Positions 53,723-63,849 of a stretch of 64,000 nucleotides of DNA are shown piece after piece. The stretch comes from Sva-07 sp963717385 (GTDB taxonomy: Bacteria > Actinomycetota > Acidimicrobiia > Acidimicrobiales > Ilumatobacteraceae). How positions within the stretch are numbered: position 1 is the first letter of the stretch; every line of letters starts with the position of its first letter. A model generated the notes under the pieces. That model saw only the letters and a program-made list of their open reading frames with translations, did no database searches and was not told where the DNA came from. The DNA is taken from assembly GCA_963717385.1 (NCBI GenBank), contig CAVQWE010000006.1, positions 480,815-544,814 on the forward strand, given 5' to 3'. Made by a program: the position numbers and the translations under genes.

Positions 53723-55045
53723 TCAGCGGGCGCGTTCGATGTGCCTGGCGACCAGGTTTTCGAGAGCCTCCTGGTGACCGCTGGTACGGGTCGGCTCGTG
53801 ATCCGACGCCACTTGGGCGTCGTGGAGATCTTGCAAGCTGGCGCCGCCGGTGATGTCGGTAGCGGTGTCCCATCCGGCGTAGCGGCCGGCGAGGCGTTGG
53901 TCGAGTTCGCCATCGTCGATGATCGACTGGGCGACCAGCAACGCCCGCGCCATGGTGTCCATGCCGCCGATGTGAGCGTGGAAGAGATCGTTGCGGTCGC
54001 TCGACTGGCGACGCAGCTTGGCGTCGAAGTTCATCCCGCCCGACGTGAAACCGCCGCCCCGGAGGATCTCGAGCATGCCGAGCGTCATCTGCTCGACCGA
54101 CACCGGGAAGCGGTCGAGGTCCCAGCCGAGGCGGTCATCGCCGGCGTTGGCGTCGATCGACCCGAAGATGCCGGCGTTGACCGCAGCGGCGATCTCGTGG
54201 GCGAAGTCGTGGCCGGCGAGGGTGGCGTGGTTGACCTCGATGTTGACCTTCACCTCGTTCTCCAGTCCGTACTTCTGCAGGAACGCGTGCACCGCAGCAA
54301 CGTCGTAGTCGTACTGGTGCTTGGTGGGCTCGAACGGCTTCGGTTCGATCAGGATCAATCCCTCGAATCCGATCGCATGCTTGTGTTCGACCACCAGGTT
54401 GAAGAACCGTCCGAGCTGATCGAGTTCGCGTTTCATGTCGGTGTTGAGCAGCGTGTCGTATCCCTCGCGACCGCCCCACAGCACGTAGTTGGCGCCACCG
54501 AGGCGATGCGTTGCGTTCATGCAATGCGCAACCTGTGCCGCCGCATAGCGGAACAGGTCGGGGTCGGGGTTGGTGGCTGCACCGGCCTGGAAGCGGGGGT
54601 GGGAGAACAGGTTGGCGGTGCCCCACAACAGCTGCACGCCGGTTCGCTCCTGATGTGCAGCCGCGGCGTCGACCATCTCGTCGAAATTGCGGCACGACTC
54701 GGCGAAGGTCGAACCTTCGGGCGCGATGTCGCGGTCGTGGAAGCAGTAGAACGGCGCGCCGAGCTTGGAGACGAACTCGAACGCCACATCCATCTTCTGA
54801 TGGGCTGCTGCCATCGGATCGACGCCGGCCTCGAGCCATGGGCGATCGAGCGTGCCCGCGCCGAAGATGTCGCTGCCCTCGGAGTTGAACGAGTGCCAGT
54901 ACGACACGGCGAACCGCAGGTGGTCGGCCATCGACTTGCCCGCCACGACACGGTCGGCGTCGTACCACCGAAAGGCGAGTGCGTTGTCGGAATCGGGACC
55001 CTCGAAGGGAATTCGATCGATGTCGGCGAAGAAGTCGTTGCTCAT
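53723..55045 (-). CDS. xylA: Xylose isomerase
   Basis: The 440-residue class II xylose isomerase has [13 protein letters not shown] (catalytic His/Asp), [47 protein letters not shown] (metal Glu and Lys), [18 protein letters not shown] (metal Glu, His) and [16 protein letters not shown]. It converts D-xylose to D-xylulose. The frame is intact. The ATG at 55045 is chosen since MSNDFFADI aligns with family starts; upstream residues are not XylA-like. It is divergent from the ROK regulator over an inverted-repeat operator. No xylulokinase gene is in the window. Confidence 0.95.
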   Translation of the reverse strand: MSNDFFADIDRIPFEGPDSDNALAFRWYDADRVVAGKSMADHLRFAVSYWHSFNSEGSDIFGAGTLDRPWLEAGVDPMAAAHQKMDVAFEFVSKLGAPFYCFHDRDIAPEGSTFAESCRNFDEMVDAAAAHQERTGVQLLWGTANLFSHPRFQAGAATNPDPDLFRYAAAQVAHCMNATHRLGGANYVLWGGREGYDTLLNTDMKRELDQLGRFFNLVVEHKHAIGFEGLILIEPKPFEPTKHQYDYDVAAVHAFLQKYGLENEVKVNIEVNHATLAGHDFAHEIAAAVNAGIFGSIDANAGDDRLGWDLDRFPVSVEQMTLGMLEILRGGGFTSGGMNFDAKLRRQSSDRNDLFHAHIGGMDTMARALLVAQSIIDDGELDQRLAGRYAGWDTATDITGGASLQDLHDAQVASDHEPTRTSGHQEALENLVARHIERAR

Positions 55046-55106
55046 GGCGAGGCACATCCTGGGTTGGCGGTCTGGGCCACGACCGATCGAAATCAGCGAG
55101 GCCGAT

Positions 55107-55129
55107 GTTTGTCTTCGAGTATGACAAAC
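55107..55129. promoter_or_regulatory. Inverted-repeat operator in the xylA-xylR intergenic region
   Basis: GTTTGTC (55107-55113) and GACAAAC (55123-55129) form a 7-bp perfect inverted repeat with a 9-base spacer, in the gap between divergent xylA and the ROK regulator. The regulator's -10-like TACGAT (55138-55143) lies 8 nt downstream and 8 nt before its ATG, so the site overlaps its -35 region. It fits the operator form used by XylR-type ROK repressors. The xylF upstream region shows no clear copy. Confidence 0.7.
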
Positions 55130-55151
55130 CCGGTTGGTACGATGCAAGCTC

Positions 55152-56394
55152 ATGTCTGCGGCGGCTCGAACCCCTCACCTGCGGCGCTCGAACCTCGCGC
55201 TGGTGCTCGCACAACTTCGCCGCTGCGGCCAGTGTTCACGCTCGCAACTCGTCGAGGCAACCGGCCTGACCCGCAGCGCGATCGCCGGTCTCGTCGGCGA
55301 GTTGGAACAGCTCGGGCTCGTGATCGAGGAGCCGTCGCGATCACACGGCCGTCCGGGGCGACCCTCGCCGCTGGTTCGCGTCGCCCGGGAATCGGTCGGG
55401 GCGATTGCCATCGAGATCTTCGTCGACGAGATCGGCGTGGCGATCGTCGGCCTCGACGGTTCGGTCGTCAGCAGCGTTCGGGCGGCGCGTGCTCGCGATC
55501 GCGTCACGCCCGAGGCCACCGTTGCCGACCTCGCGATCCTGCTCGAACGATTACACGACTGCTCCCCCACCGGCAGCCGGCGTCTGGTCGGCTGCGGCGT
55601 GTCCGTGCCCGGCCTCGTTCGCAGCAGCGACGGCCTGGTGGTCGCTGCGCCGAACCTGGGCTGGAACGACGTCGCGCTCGCCGATGCCCTCGCGGTGCGT
55701 CGTCGACCACCAACTGTCGATCACGATCGGCAACGACGCCGACCTCGGCGCACTGGCGGAATCTCGTTTCGGTGCCGGTGTCGACTCTGCCCACATGGTG
55801 TTCGTGTCGGGCGAGGTCGGCGTCGGCGGCGGCATCGTCGTCGGCGGGCGTCCGATCGGCGGCCACCACGGCTTCGCCGGCGAGATCGGACACTTCCCCG
55901 TCAACCCCGACGGCCGCCGTTGCCGTTGCGGGTCGATCGGCTGCTGGGAGACCGAGGTCGGCGAATCCACTCTGCTCGAGCGGGCCGGACTCGACCCCGA
56001 CGGAGGAGGCGAGGCGATCGTCGAACTCCTCGAACGGGCCGCCGCTGACGACCCGTCGGCGTTGCGTGCCCTCGCCGACGAGGCCCGATGGCTTGCGATC
56101 GGGATCGCCGGGCTCATCAACGTGTGCGACCCCGACATGGTCGTGCTCGGCGGGTTGTTCGCTCGGATCCTCCCGCAGATCCGAACCATGCTCGACGACG
56201 AACTGGCGCAGCGGAACTACCGCGCCGCGAGGCGTGATGTCGCAGTGGTCGGAGCGCAACTCGGCTCGAATTCGGTCACCGTCGGAGCCGCAGAGCTGGC
56301 CTTCAGCGCGTTGCTCGACGATCCGGCGCAGGTGATGCGCAGCACTGCGCTGAACTGCGCCATGAACTGCGCCCGGTTCAATCCGTGGGGGTGA
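55152..56394 (+). CDS. xylR: ROK-family transcriptional regulator, XylR-like (one frameshift)
   Basis: The ~413-residue regulator has an N-terminal winged helix ([20 protein letters not shown]) and a ROK sugar-binding domain: [20 protein letters not shown], after a frame change near 55700 [20 protein letters not shown], then the zinc/ROK signature [20 protein letters not shown] (the CRCGSIGC cysteines). It lies divergent from xylA and is probably a xylose-responsive repressor of xylA and perhaps of itself. The ATG at 55152 has TACGAT 8 nt upstream. Its 3' end overlaps the minus-strand ASPIC/UnbV gene by 17 bases. Confidence 0.85.
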
Positions 56395-58036
56395 TGGTGA
56401 CGAACTGGTCGGCATCGATCTCGACCCAGTCGCCGACCTCGCCATCGGGCCACGTGACACGCACCTTGGCGCTGTCGGCGGCGCCGAGACCGACGTGGAT
56501 CCAGCCGGCCTTGCCTCCGACGTGCCCGGCACCGACGGTGACCTCCCGAAGCGATCGTCGCCGACTCGGTTGCGACCTCGACCGACGCACCGATGGCGTC
56601 GACGTTCGGGGCGGGTTGGTCGAGTTCGATCGCCAGCCAGTGGCCCATCGGTGTGGCGACGGGCCCATCACCCGCGCCGACGTTGCGCCAGAGTTCCGCG
56701 GGCGCCTCACGGTTGACCACGACCAGATCGAGCAGCCCGTCGCGGTCGAGATCGACGACCGCCGCGCCGCGAGCCTTCTCGAAGGTGACGATGCCAGCCG
56801 CCTCGGCGCCTTCGACGAACGTTCCGTCGGGCTGTCCGATGAGCAGGTTGTTGGGGTCACTGGCTGCATGGTCGGTCTGGCCCTCGACGTTGCCCTTCGA
56901 CACGAAGAGATCGACACGGCCGTCGTTGTTGACGTCTTCGAACTCGGGGTGCCATGCGGTCGACGGGAGGACATCACCGCCGGCGTAGGGGCGCTGCGCC
57001 GTGACGCCTCGCAGCAGTGCGATGTCGCCGTAGGTCGGCGACGCCGGGCCCGATTCGAGCGATTGGAGCTTGTTGTCGCCCTGACTGGTGATGAACACCT
57101 CGGGCAACCGATCGCCGGTGAGATCTCGGCTCGCCAGGCCCATGCCCCACACCTGCAGCGGGCGCCACCCGTCGGACTCGGTGTAGAGCCGCGGTTCGGC
57201 ATCGGGGGCCATGGCCCACAACTGCTCGCTGCCGTCGGTGTAGTAGTGCCGATCGTTGGCGACACGCAGATCGCGCTGGCCCGACCCGCTCCAGTCGCTG
57301 AAGAGCATCGACAGCGTGCAGTACCCGGGCGTGAGCGCCATCGGCTCGCCGTAGGTCTCGCTGTCGGGGCGCACCAGCAGACTGTCGCCGCAGGTCGTCT
57401 GGTCGGCTTCGAGGTAGGTGCCGAACGCGAGTGTCGGCAACTCGTTGTCGCCCTCCCAGGTGGCGCTGAACGCCGTGGTCCAGTCGTCGCCGCCGTCGAG
57501 ACCGAGCGCGTCGTTGCTCTGCTCGAATTCACAGCCACCCAGCCCACGCAGGACCTGATTCTCGCCGTGACGCAGCACGACGAGGTCGAGGTGGCCGTCG
57601 CTGTCGATGTCGATCGGATACGCGCCGGTGACCGCCGTGAGATCGGTGACCGCTGACGCGACCACCTCGAACGCCAATCCGTCGCTGCTGGCCGATGCGT
57701 TGCGGTAGAGCGCCGCCGGCGACGATCCGCCGGCGAAGTACAGATCGGGGTAGGTGTCGTCGTCGCAGTCGAACGCTGCCACTCCCCCGCCGACGAAGAA
57801 GTCGAAGTCGCCCGTGTACGAGTGGTCGACCCCGGATACCGATGCCTCGTCGACGAACCGTGGTGCAGGTGCCGCACCCGCAGGCTCGTCGGTGCCGCTC
57901 GATCGTTGTGCAGCGACCATCACGACGCCACCGCAGAGCACGACCAGCAACACCGCGCCTGCCACCCAACGAGGCGGGACCGTTTCGCTGCGGACACGTC
58001 GGCGACGGGTGACGCGATCTGGTCCGACGTAGGCAT
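56378..58036 (-). CDS. FG-GAP/VCBS and ASPIC/UnbV repeat protein (CRTAC1-like), two frameshifts
   Basis: The ~552-residue extracytoplasmic protein has an N-terminal anchor (VAGAVLLVVLCGGVVMVAAQ), FG-GAP-type calcium-binding repeats with DxDxDG motifs (DIDSDGHLDLVVL, DVNNDGRVDLFVSKG, DLDRDGLLDLVVVN) and a C-terminal ASPIC/UnbV domain (HVGGKAGWIHVGLGAADSAK). The frame changes near 57970, where MPTSDQIASPVADVSAAKRS leads into the anchor, and near 56545. The start at 58036 follows from that reconstruction. It is divergent from a vanadium-haloperoxidase-like gene; these two families are often neighbours. Adhesion or calcium-dependent display is inferred. Confidence 0.8.
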
Positions 58037-58057
58037 CGCTGTAGATTCTCGCGCCAC

Positions 58058-59935
58058 ATGCCTCGTCGAACACATCGCCACCGCCGTTGGATGGTCGGCG
58101 TCGTCGTTGCCGCTGTGTCCGTGAGCACAGTCGCCGCATGCTCGAACGACGACGCAAGCCTCACGATCGATGGCTGCACTCCCGCCGATCTGGGCGACCG
58201 AAGCGTGGCACGGGTGTGGGACGAAACGATGCTCGAACTGATCCGCCAGGTCGTCCCGGCCCCCACCGTGCACGCCCGCAACCTGTTCCACACCTCGGCG
58301 GCGATGTGGGATGCGTGGGCGGCGTACGACCCGACCGCTGACGGGTACTTCGTCACCGAGAAGCTCACCGCCGATGACGTGCAGGCCGCTCGCGAAGCAG
58401 CGATGAGTCAGGCGGCGTACCGCATCTTGCTGTGGCGCTACGAGACCGTGTCCGACCTCCCCGCGGCGAGGCAACAGCTCGACGCAGTGATGGACGAGCT
58501 GTGTTTCCCCATCGACGACGAGTCCACCGACGGCGACGACCCGATCGCGTTCGGCAACCGCATCGCCGACACCGTGATCGAATTCGGCGCAACCGACGGT
58601 GCGCTCGAGAACGAACGCTATGTCGACAGCTCGTACCGGGCGGCGAACGACCCGCTCGACGTCGACGAGTCGGGCACGGTGATGCGCGACCCGAATGCCT
58701 GGCAACCGCTGTCGATCGGCGAGCAGCTGTCGCAGAACGGGCTCCCGATTCCCGGCAACGTCCAGGAGTACATCGGCCCACACTGGGGCCGCGTGACACC
58801 GTTTGCGCTCCCCGAATCGGCGGCGGGCACGCCGATCGATCCGGGCCCACCACCGCTGTTCGGCGACCCCGAGACCGATGCTGCGTTCAAGCAAGCGGCA
58901 GTCGATGTGTTGCGTGACAGCTCGCAGCTCGATCCGGCCGATGGCATCGAGATCGACATCAGCCCGGGCGCGCTGGGCAACAACGCGCTCGGCACGAACG
59001 ACGGCACCGGGCATTCGACCAACCCGGCAACCGGTGAGCCCTATGGCACTGCGCCGACGATGGCCGCCGATTTCTACCGGGTGCTCGCCGAGTACTGGGC
59101 GGACGGGCCGACGTCGGAAACACCGCCCGGGCACTGGAACGTGATCGCCAATTCGGTGGCCGATACGCCGGGATTCGAGCGACGTCTCGCCGGTGCCGGA
59201 CCCGAAGTGGATCCGCTGGAGTGGGACGTCAAGACCTATTTCGCGCTCAACGGTGCAGTGCACGATGCGGCGATCGCTGCGTGGGGGCTGAAGGCGAACT
59301 ACAACTCGGTGCGCCCGATCTCGATGATTCGGTACCTGGGTGGGCTCGGACAATCGAGCGATCCGGCCGGGCCGTCGTACGACCCCGACGGGTTGCCGCT
59401 CGTCGCCGATCTGATCGAGGTGGTCACCGCCGAATCGAGCGCGCCGGGGCAGCCCCACGCCGATCTCGCAGACCACGTGGGTGAGATCGCCGTTCGGTCC
59501 TGGCGTGGAGCGCCCGACGATCCCGAGACCGAGACCAGCGGTGTCGGCTGGATCCGCGCCGTCGACTGGGTGCCGTATCAGCGCCCGACGTTCGTCACGC
59601 CGTCGTTCCCCGGCTACGTGTCGGGACACAGCACGTTCAGCCGCGCCGGCGCCGAAGTCCTGACCGGCATCACCGGCAGCGAGTTCTTCCCGGGCGGTCT
59701 CGCCGACTGGACCGTCGAGCAGGGCTCGCTGCTGCACGAGGAGGGCCCGAGCGCCGACGTCGAGTTGCAGTGGGCGACGTACTTCGATGCCGCCGACCAG
59801 GCCGGCATCTCCCGGCTCTACGGCGGCATCCACATCTCCGCTGACGACATCGAGGGACGAATCGTCGGCGACCAGGCCGGTCGCGATGCGTGGGCGTTGG
59901 CCCAGACGTATTTCGACGGCACCGCAGAAAGTTGA
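58058..59935 (+). CDS. Vanadium-dependent haloperoxidase/PAP2-like secreted protein
   Basis: The 625-residue protein has a Tat-like or Sec leader (RRTHRHRRWMVGVVV) ending in VSTVAACS (lipobox), a helical body, and the vanadate/phosphate-site motifs PGYVSGHSTFSRAG and SRLYGGIHISADD with conserved Ser, Gly, His and Arg. It is a close relative of vanadium haloperoxidases; halide oxidation or phosphatase activity cannot be told apart by eye. Frame intact. Its start is 22 bases from that of the divergent ASPIC/UnbV gene; TAGATT (58042-58047) may be the -10. Confidence 0.8.
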   Translation: MPRRTHRHRRWMVGVVVAAVSVSTVAACSNDDASLTIDGCTPADLGDRSVARVWDETMLELIRQVVPAPTVHARNLFHTSAAMWDAWAAYDPTADGYFVTEKLTADDVQAAREAAMSQAAYRILLWRYETVSDLPAARQQLDAVMDELCFPIDDESTDGDDPIAFGNRIADTVIEFGATDGALENERYVDSSYRAANDPLDVDESGTVMRDPNAWQPLSIGEQLSQNGLPIPGNVQEYIGPHWGRVTPFALPESAAGTPIDPGPPPLFGDPETDAAFKQAAVDVLRDSSQLDPADGIEIDISPGALGNNALGTNDGTGHSTNPATGEPYGTAPTMAADFYRVLAEYWADGPTSETPPGHWNVIANSVADTPGFERRLAGAGPEVDPLEWDVKTYFALNGAVHDAAIAAWGLKANYNSVRPISMIRYLGGLGQSSDPAGPSYDPDGLPLVADLIEVVTAESSAPGQPHADLADHVGEIAVRSWRGAPDDPETETSGVGWIRAVDWVPYQRPTFVTPSFPGYVSGHSTFSRAGAEVLTGITGSEFFPGGLADWTVEQGSLLHEEGPSADVELQWATYFDAADQAGISRLYGGIHISADDIEGRIVGDQAGRDAWALAQTYFDGTAES

Positions 59936-60046
59936 TGTCGCGAACAAATGTGACCTTGGGTCCTTTTCTCTCACCTGCCCACGGGTATACGGTCGACTCG
60001 CTTGCCGCTCATTCGACGGGAAGCCCACACTTGAAGGGGAGAGAAC

Positions 60047-61148
60047 ATGAGAATTCGACGCATTGCGTCAGTGGCAGTCGTGGCCGGGCTTGCCCTGGCC
60101 GCCTGTGGCAGCGACGACGACACGAGCAGCGAAGCGACCACCGCACCAGAAGGTTCCGGTGGCGAAACCGCCAGCGGTGACTGCGTGGTCGGCGTGTCCT
60201 GGAACAACTACCAGGAAGAGCGCTGGGCGAAGTGGGACGAGCCGGCCCTCAAGGCAGCAATCGAAGCCGGTGGCGGCACGTACGTCTCCAACGACGCGAA
60301 GTCGTCGGCCGAGACCCAGGCCAGCAACCTCGAGAACTTGATCTCGCAGGGTGCCAATGTCGCTCGTCGTGCTCGCCCAGGACGGAACGGCCATCATTCC
60401 GGCCGTCCAGGACGCCATCTCGCAGGGCGTGCCTGTCGTCGCCTACGACCGCCTCATCGAGGATCCGGACGTGCTGTACATCACGTTCGACAACGAGAAG
60501 GTCGGCGAGATGCAGGCTCAGGCGTTGTTCGACATCCAGCCGACCGGCAACTGGGTGATCATCAAGGGCAACTCGGCCGACGCCAACGCAGACTTCCTGC
60601 GTGGCGGAGCCGAGAAGGTCATCGGTGACGCCGTTACCGCAGGTGACATCGTCATCGTCGGCGAGGACTACACCGACAACTGGGACCCGGCAAACGCCCA
60701 GACCACGATGGAGCAGTTCCTGACTGCCGCAGACAACGACATCCAGGTTGCCCTCGTCCAGAACGACGGCATGGCCGGTGGCGCCATCGCGGCACTCGAA
60801 GCACAGGGCCTCGCCGGCCAGGTGCCCGTGTCCGGCCAGGACGGCGACCTCGCCGCCCTCAACCGGGTGGCGCTCGGCACGCAGACCGTGGACGTCTGGA
60901 AGGACGCTCGCGAACTGGGTACCGCAGCTGGTGAAGCAGCTGTCGCCCTCTGCGGCAACGGCGATCCGTCGGCAGTGTCCGGCGCGTCGGCGTTCACCAC
61001 ACCGGGTGGCAACGAGCTGAGCTCCATCTTCCTGACCCCGATCCCCATCACGCAGGACAACCTCGACGTGGTGGTCGACGCGGGCTGGATCAGCACCGAC
61101 GACCTGTGCAATGGCGTCGACGCTGGCTCGGTGGCGGCCTGCCCCTGA
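60047..61148 (+). CDS. xylF: Sugar ABC transporter substrate-binding lipoprotein (xylose type), one frameshift
   Basis: The ~366-residue protein has a lipoprotein leader ending LALAACGSDDD, then a periplasmic-binding-protein-4 domain: VVGVSWNNYQEERWAKWDEP, QASNLENLISQGANV, DGTAIIPAVQDAISQGVPVV, VQNDGMAGGAIAALEAQGLA. The GVSWNNYQEERW form and VVAYDRLIEDP match XylF-type xylose receptors. The frame breaks near 60358; an extra C in AATGTCGCTC explains it. A Shine-Dalgarno AAGGGGA precedes the ATG, unlike most genes here. It is followed by a hairpin and then the permease. Confidence 0.88.
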
Positions 61149-61196
61149 ACCTCGGTGGAGTGACACCGAAGAAGACAACTGAACAGTGAACAAGAA

Positions 61197-61233
61197 CGTG
61201 CCCCTCGTCCGTGATTCATGGGCGGGGGGCACG
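61197..61233 (+). terminator. Hairpin between the binding-protein and permease genes
   Basis: The arms CGTGCCCC (61197-61204) and GGGGCACG (61226-61233) pair perfectly around 21 bases and are followed by TTTGGTGT. It is probably a partial terminator or attenuator that lets the binding protein be made in excess over the membrane parts, a common arrangement in sugar ABC operons. Confidence 0.65.
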
Positions 61234-61274
61234 TTTGGTGTACAACAGGAATCGAATGACGAGGGGGACGACAC

Positions 61275-62690
61275 ATGAGTGATGACGCGGGCACCGACGG
61301 ACCGTCATCTGGACCGCCGCAATCGGTGACGCCTCCGGCGGCAGCGGCGGAGGGTGCATCGGCGGCAACAACGGCACCGCCACCGGCGTCGTCGTGGCGC
61401 GCGAGCCTCGCCGAGGTCGACACCCGGTTGTTCGGGATGATCACAGCGGTGGTCATCATCTGGATCGCGTTCAACGTGTTGTCGGGCGGCAATTTCCTCA
61501 CGTCGCGCAACCTGTGGAACCTGTCGGTGCAGAGCACCTCGATCGCGATCATGGCGACGGGCATGGTGTTGATCATCGTGTCGCGGAACATCGACCTGTC
61601 GGTCGGTTCGTTGCTCGGCTTTCTCGGGTACTCGATGGCGCTGGTCCAAACCGACGGGGTCATCGCGTTCTTCAACGTCAAGATCGATCTCGGGAGCATC
61701 GGCGACAGCTCGTGGATCTGGGTGATCGCACTTGCGTTCGGTATCGGCCTCGGAGCGTTGGTCGGCGCGATCCAGGGCTTCATCATCGCCTACGGCGGTG
61801 TGCCGGCGTTCATCGTCACCCTCGGCGGGTTCCTCGTCTGGCGTGGCATGATCTTCCGCACCGGCGACAAGCAGGGTCAGACGCTCGCCCCGCTCGACGA
61901 GACGTTCCGCCTGTTCGGTGGCGGCCCGAACGGGTCACTCGGTGAGTGGAAGAGCTGGGTGTTCGGAGCGATCGGCTGCGTGTTGATCGTGATGGCGCTC
62001 TGGCTCGCACGACTCCGTCGCCAGCGCTACGACCTCAGGGTGCGACCGCTGTGGATGGACATCGTGTTCGGCGTGGTCGGCTGTGCGGTCGTGCTCGCCG
62101 GTGTTGGCCTCGTGGCCAACAACTACATCTCGCCGATCACCGGCGATCCAACGGGCATCGCCTACCCCGTCGTGATCCTGATCATCGCCACGCTCGTGAT
62201 GAACTACCTCGCACGCCAGCGTCGCTTCGGCCGCTACGTCTACGCCTACGGCGGCAACCCCGAGGCCGCCGAACTCGGCGGTATCAACACTCGACGTACC
62301 GTGTTGCTCACGTTCGTCCTGATGGGGGTGCTCGTCGGGGTGAGTGCAGCGATCCAGACGGCTCGCCTCAACGCTGCGGTCACGAACCTCGGTGTGCAGA
62401 ACGAACTCGACGTGATCGCTGCCGCGGTCATCGGCGGCACGTCGTTCGCCGGCGGTGTCGGCACGATCGCCGGCGCGGTACTCGGCGCGGTCATCATGCA
62501 GTCGTTGCGCTCCGGCATGGTGCTGCTCAACATCGACTCGCCGTCTCAGGACATCGTCGTCGGCGTCGTGCTCGTGACCGCAGTGTCGATCGACTCCACG
62601 GTTCGACTCGGACGCAAGCGGGTCGCGCTCGCCGCACTCGCGACCGGGCTCGTCATCGCCGCTGTCGTCATCCAGACCGGACGGGCATGA
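61275..62690 (+). CDS. xylH: Sugar ABC transporter permease (XylH type)
   Basis: The 471-residue protein has a Pro/Ala-rich cytoplasmic N terminus and about ten hydrophobic helices, with [39 protein letters not shown] and the cytoplasmic coupling-like loop [18 protein letters not shown] that are typical of BPD_transp_2 sugar permeases. A Shine-Dalgarno GAGGGGGA lies before the ATG. Frame intact. Exports nothing; it forms the channel for the sugar bound by the preceding protein. Confidence 0.9.
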   Translation: MSDDAGTDGPSSGPPQSVTPPAAAAEGASAATTAPPPASSWRASLAEVDTRLFGMITAVVIIWIAFNVLSGGNFLTSRNLWNLSVQSTSIAIMATGMVLIIVSRNIDLSVGSLLGFLGYSMALVQTDGVIAFFNVKIDLGSIGDSSWIWVIALAFGIGLGALVGAIQGFIIAYGGVPAFIVTLGGFLVWRGMIFRTGDKQGQTLAPLDETFRLFGGGPNGSLGEWKSWVFGAIGCVLIVMALWLARLRRQRYDLRVRPLWMDIVFGVVGCAVVLAGVGLVANNYISPITGDPTGIAYPVVILIIATLVMNYLARQRRFGRYVYAYGGNPEAAELGGINTRRTVLLTFVLMGVLVGVSAAIQTARLNAAVTNLGVQNELDVIAAAVIGGTSFAGGVGTIAGAVLGAVIMQSLRSGMVLLNIDSPSQDIVVGVVLVTAVSIDSTVRLGRKRVALAALATGLVIAAVVIQTGRA

Positions 62691-62706
62691 GAGGGAAGGC
62701 ATCGAC

Positions 62707-63529
62707 ATGACCGACACCACCACCACCTCGAAGACGCCGCCACCGCACCACGGCGTACCGCTCGCAGAGTTGCGCGACATCCGTGTGTCGTTCGGCGGCG
62801 TCCATGCCGTCGACGGCGTGACGATCGATCTGTATCCGGGCGAGGTCGTCGCCCTCGTCGGCGGCAACGGCGCCGGCAAATCGACGCTGATCCACACGCT
62901 GGCGGGCGCCCACCCGGCCGATGCCGGGCCAGATCTTCATCAGCGGGAAGCCGGTCACGATCAAGAACTCCCGCGATGCCCGTGCCCTCGGGGTCGAGGC
63001 GATCTACCAGAAGCTCGCGTTGGCCGACAACCTCGACGCAGCGGGCAACGTCTTTCTCGGACGCGAACTCCGCACGCGGTTCGGTTCGCTCGACGACTCG
63101 GCGATGCTGTCGGCCACGCAGCAGCTGATGGCTCGGCTCAACCCCCGCTTCAAGAACCTCCGCACCGCGGTGAAATCGCTCTCGGGCGGTCAGCGGCAGT
63201 CGGTGGCGATCGCTCGGGCCGTGCACTTCAACGCCAAGATCCTGATCATGGACGAGCCGACCGCAGCGCTCGGCCCTGCGGAGACCGCCGAGGTCCGCGA
63301 GCTCGTCATGCAACTCAAGTCGGAGGGCATCGGGATCTTCTTGATCAGCCACGACATTCACGACGTGTTCGACCTCGCCGATCGCATCAGCGTGATGCTG
63401 CAGGGCAAGCTCGTCGGCACGGTCAACAAGAGCGACGTCACCAAGGACGAAGTGCTCGGAATGATCATCATGGGCAAACAGCCCGCCGACGTCACCGCCG
63501 CCGACGAAGCCGCCCTGCACGACGGGTAG
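62707..63529 (+). CDS. xylG: Sugar ABC transporter ATP-binding protein, single-domain type (one frameshift)
   Basis: The ~273-residue ATPase has Walker [19 protein letters not shown]-loop [14 protein letters not shown], signature [15 protein letters not shown], Walker [13 protein letters not shown] and switch [10 protein letters not shown]. Unlike classical XylG/MglA it holds one ABC domain, not two, so the transporter would use a homodimer, as in FrcA-like systems. The frame breaks near 62925, where an extra G in CCGGGCC separates HPADAG from [13 protein letters not shown]. Shine-Dalgarno GAGGGAAGG precedes the ATG. Co-transcribed with the permease, 16 bases after it. Confidence 0.88.
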
Positions 63530-63564
63530 CCGGACCGCGCGGCGCGCTCTGGAAGCGACCGGGG

Positions 63565-63601
63565 AACTCTGTGACACCCCTTCGTCATCATGGGAGCCAT
63601 G
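63565..63601 (+). promoter_or_regulatory. Upstream element shared with the DUF222/HNH gene at 31408
   Basis: AACTCTGTGACACCCCTTCG, then CATCAT 7 nt before ATG, matches 31375-31410 with small indels. It is likely the promoter of the small gene that follows. Confidence 0.6.
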
Positions 63602-63832
63602 AAGACCGCTGCCCAGAGCCCCAACAACTCGACGACACTCGATGCTGCCGACACCACCTCGATCGAACAGCTCACGCTGCTCCCCGCAACATCGACCCCC
63701 GCCCGGTTCCTGCTCAGCAAGGACACCCGCGAGCGGGGCCTGCGCCACGTCGCCGAGATCCGCCAGATGCTCGCCGCCCGCGCCGGCACCGCCACCACCG
63801 ATCTCGATCGCCGCTACGACGAGGCCGCCTGA
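63599..63832 (+). CDS. Small hypothetical protein (77 aa)
   Basis: The protein has a Ser/Thr/Asn-rich N terminus ([18 protein letters not shown]) and a basic helical C terminus ([19 protein letters not shown]). I do not recognise a family. Its upstream region is almost the same as that of the DUF222/HNH gene at 31408, which suggests shared control or a link to that multicopy family. Confidence 0.6.
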   Translation: MKTAAQSPNNSTTLDAADTTSIEQLTLLPATSTPARFLLSKDTRERGLRHVAEIRQMLAARAGTATTDLDRRYDEAA

Positions 63833-63849
63833 GCAACGACCGCTGACGG

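Noticed and set aside
53741..56335. An 864-codon plus-strand frame across xylA and xylR.
   Set aside because: Its first part is antisense to intact xylA and its last part is an out-of-frame copy of xylR. No domain is visible.
57920..60028. A 702-codon minus-strand frame opposite the haloperoxidase-like gene.
   Set aside because: Antisense to an intact, motif-bearing gene. Only its last ~40 codons are meaningful, as the frameshifted N terminus of the ASPIC/UnbV protein.
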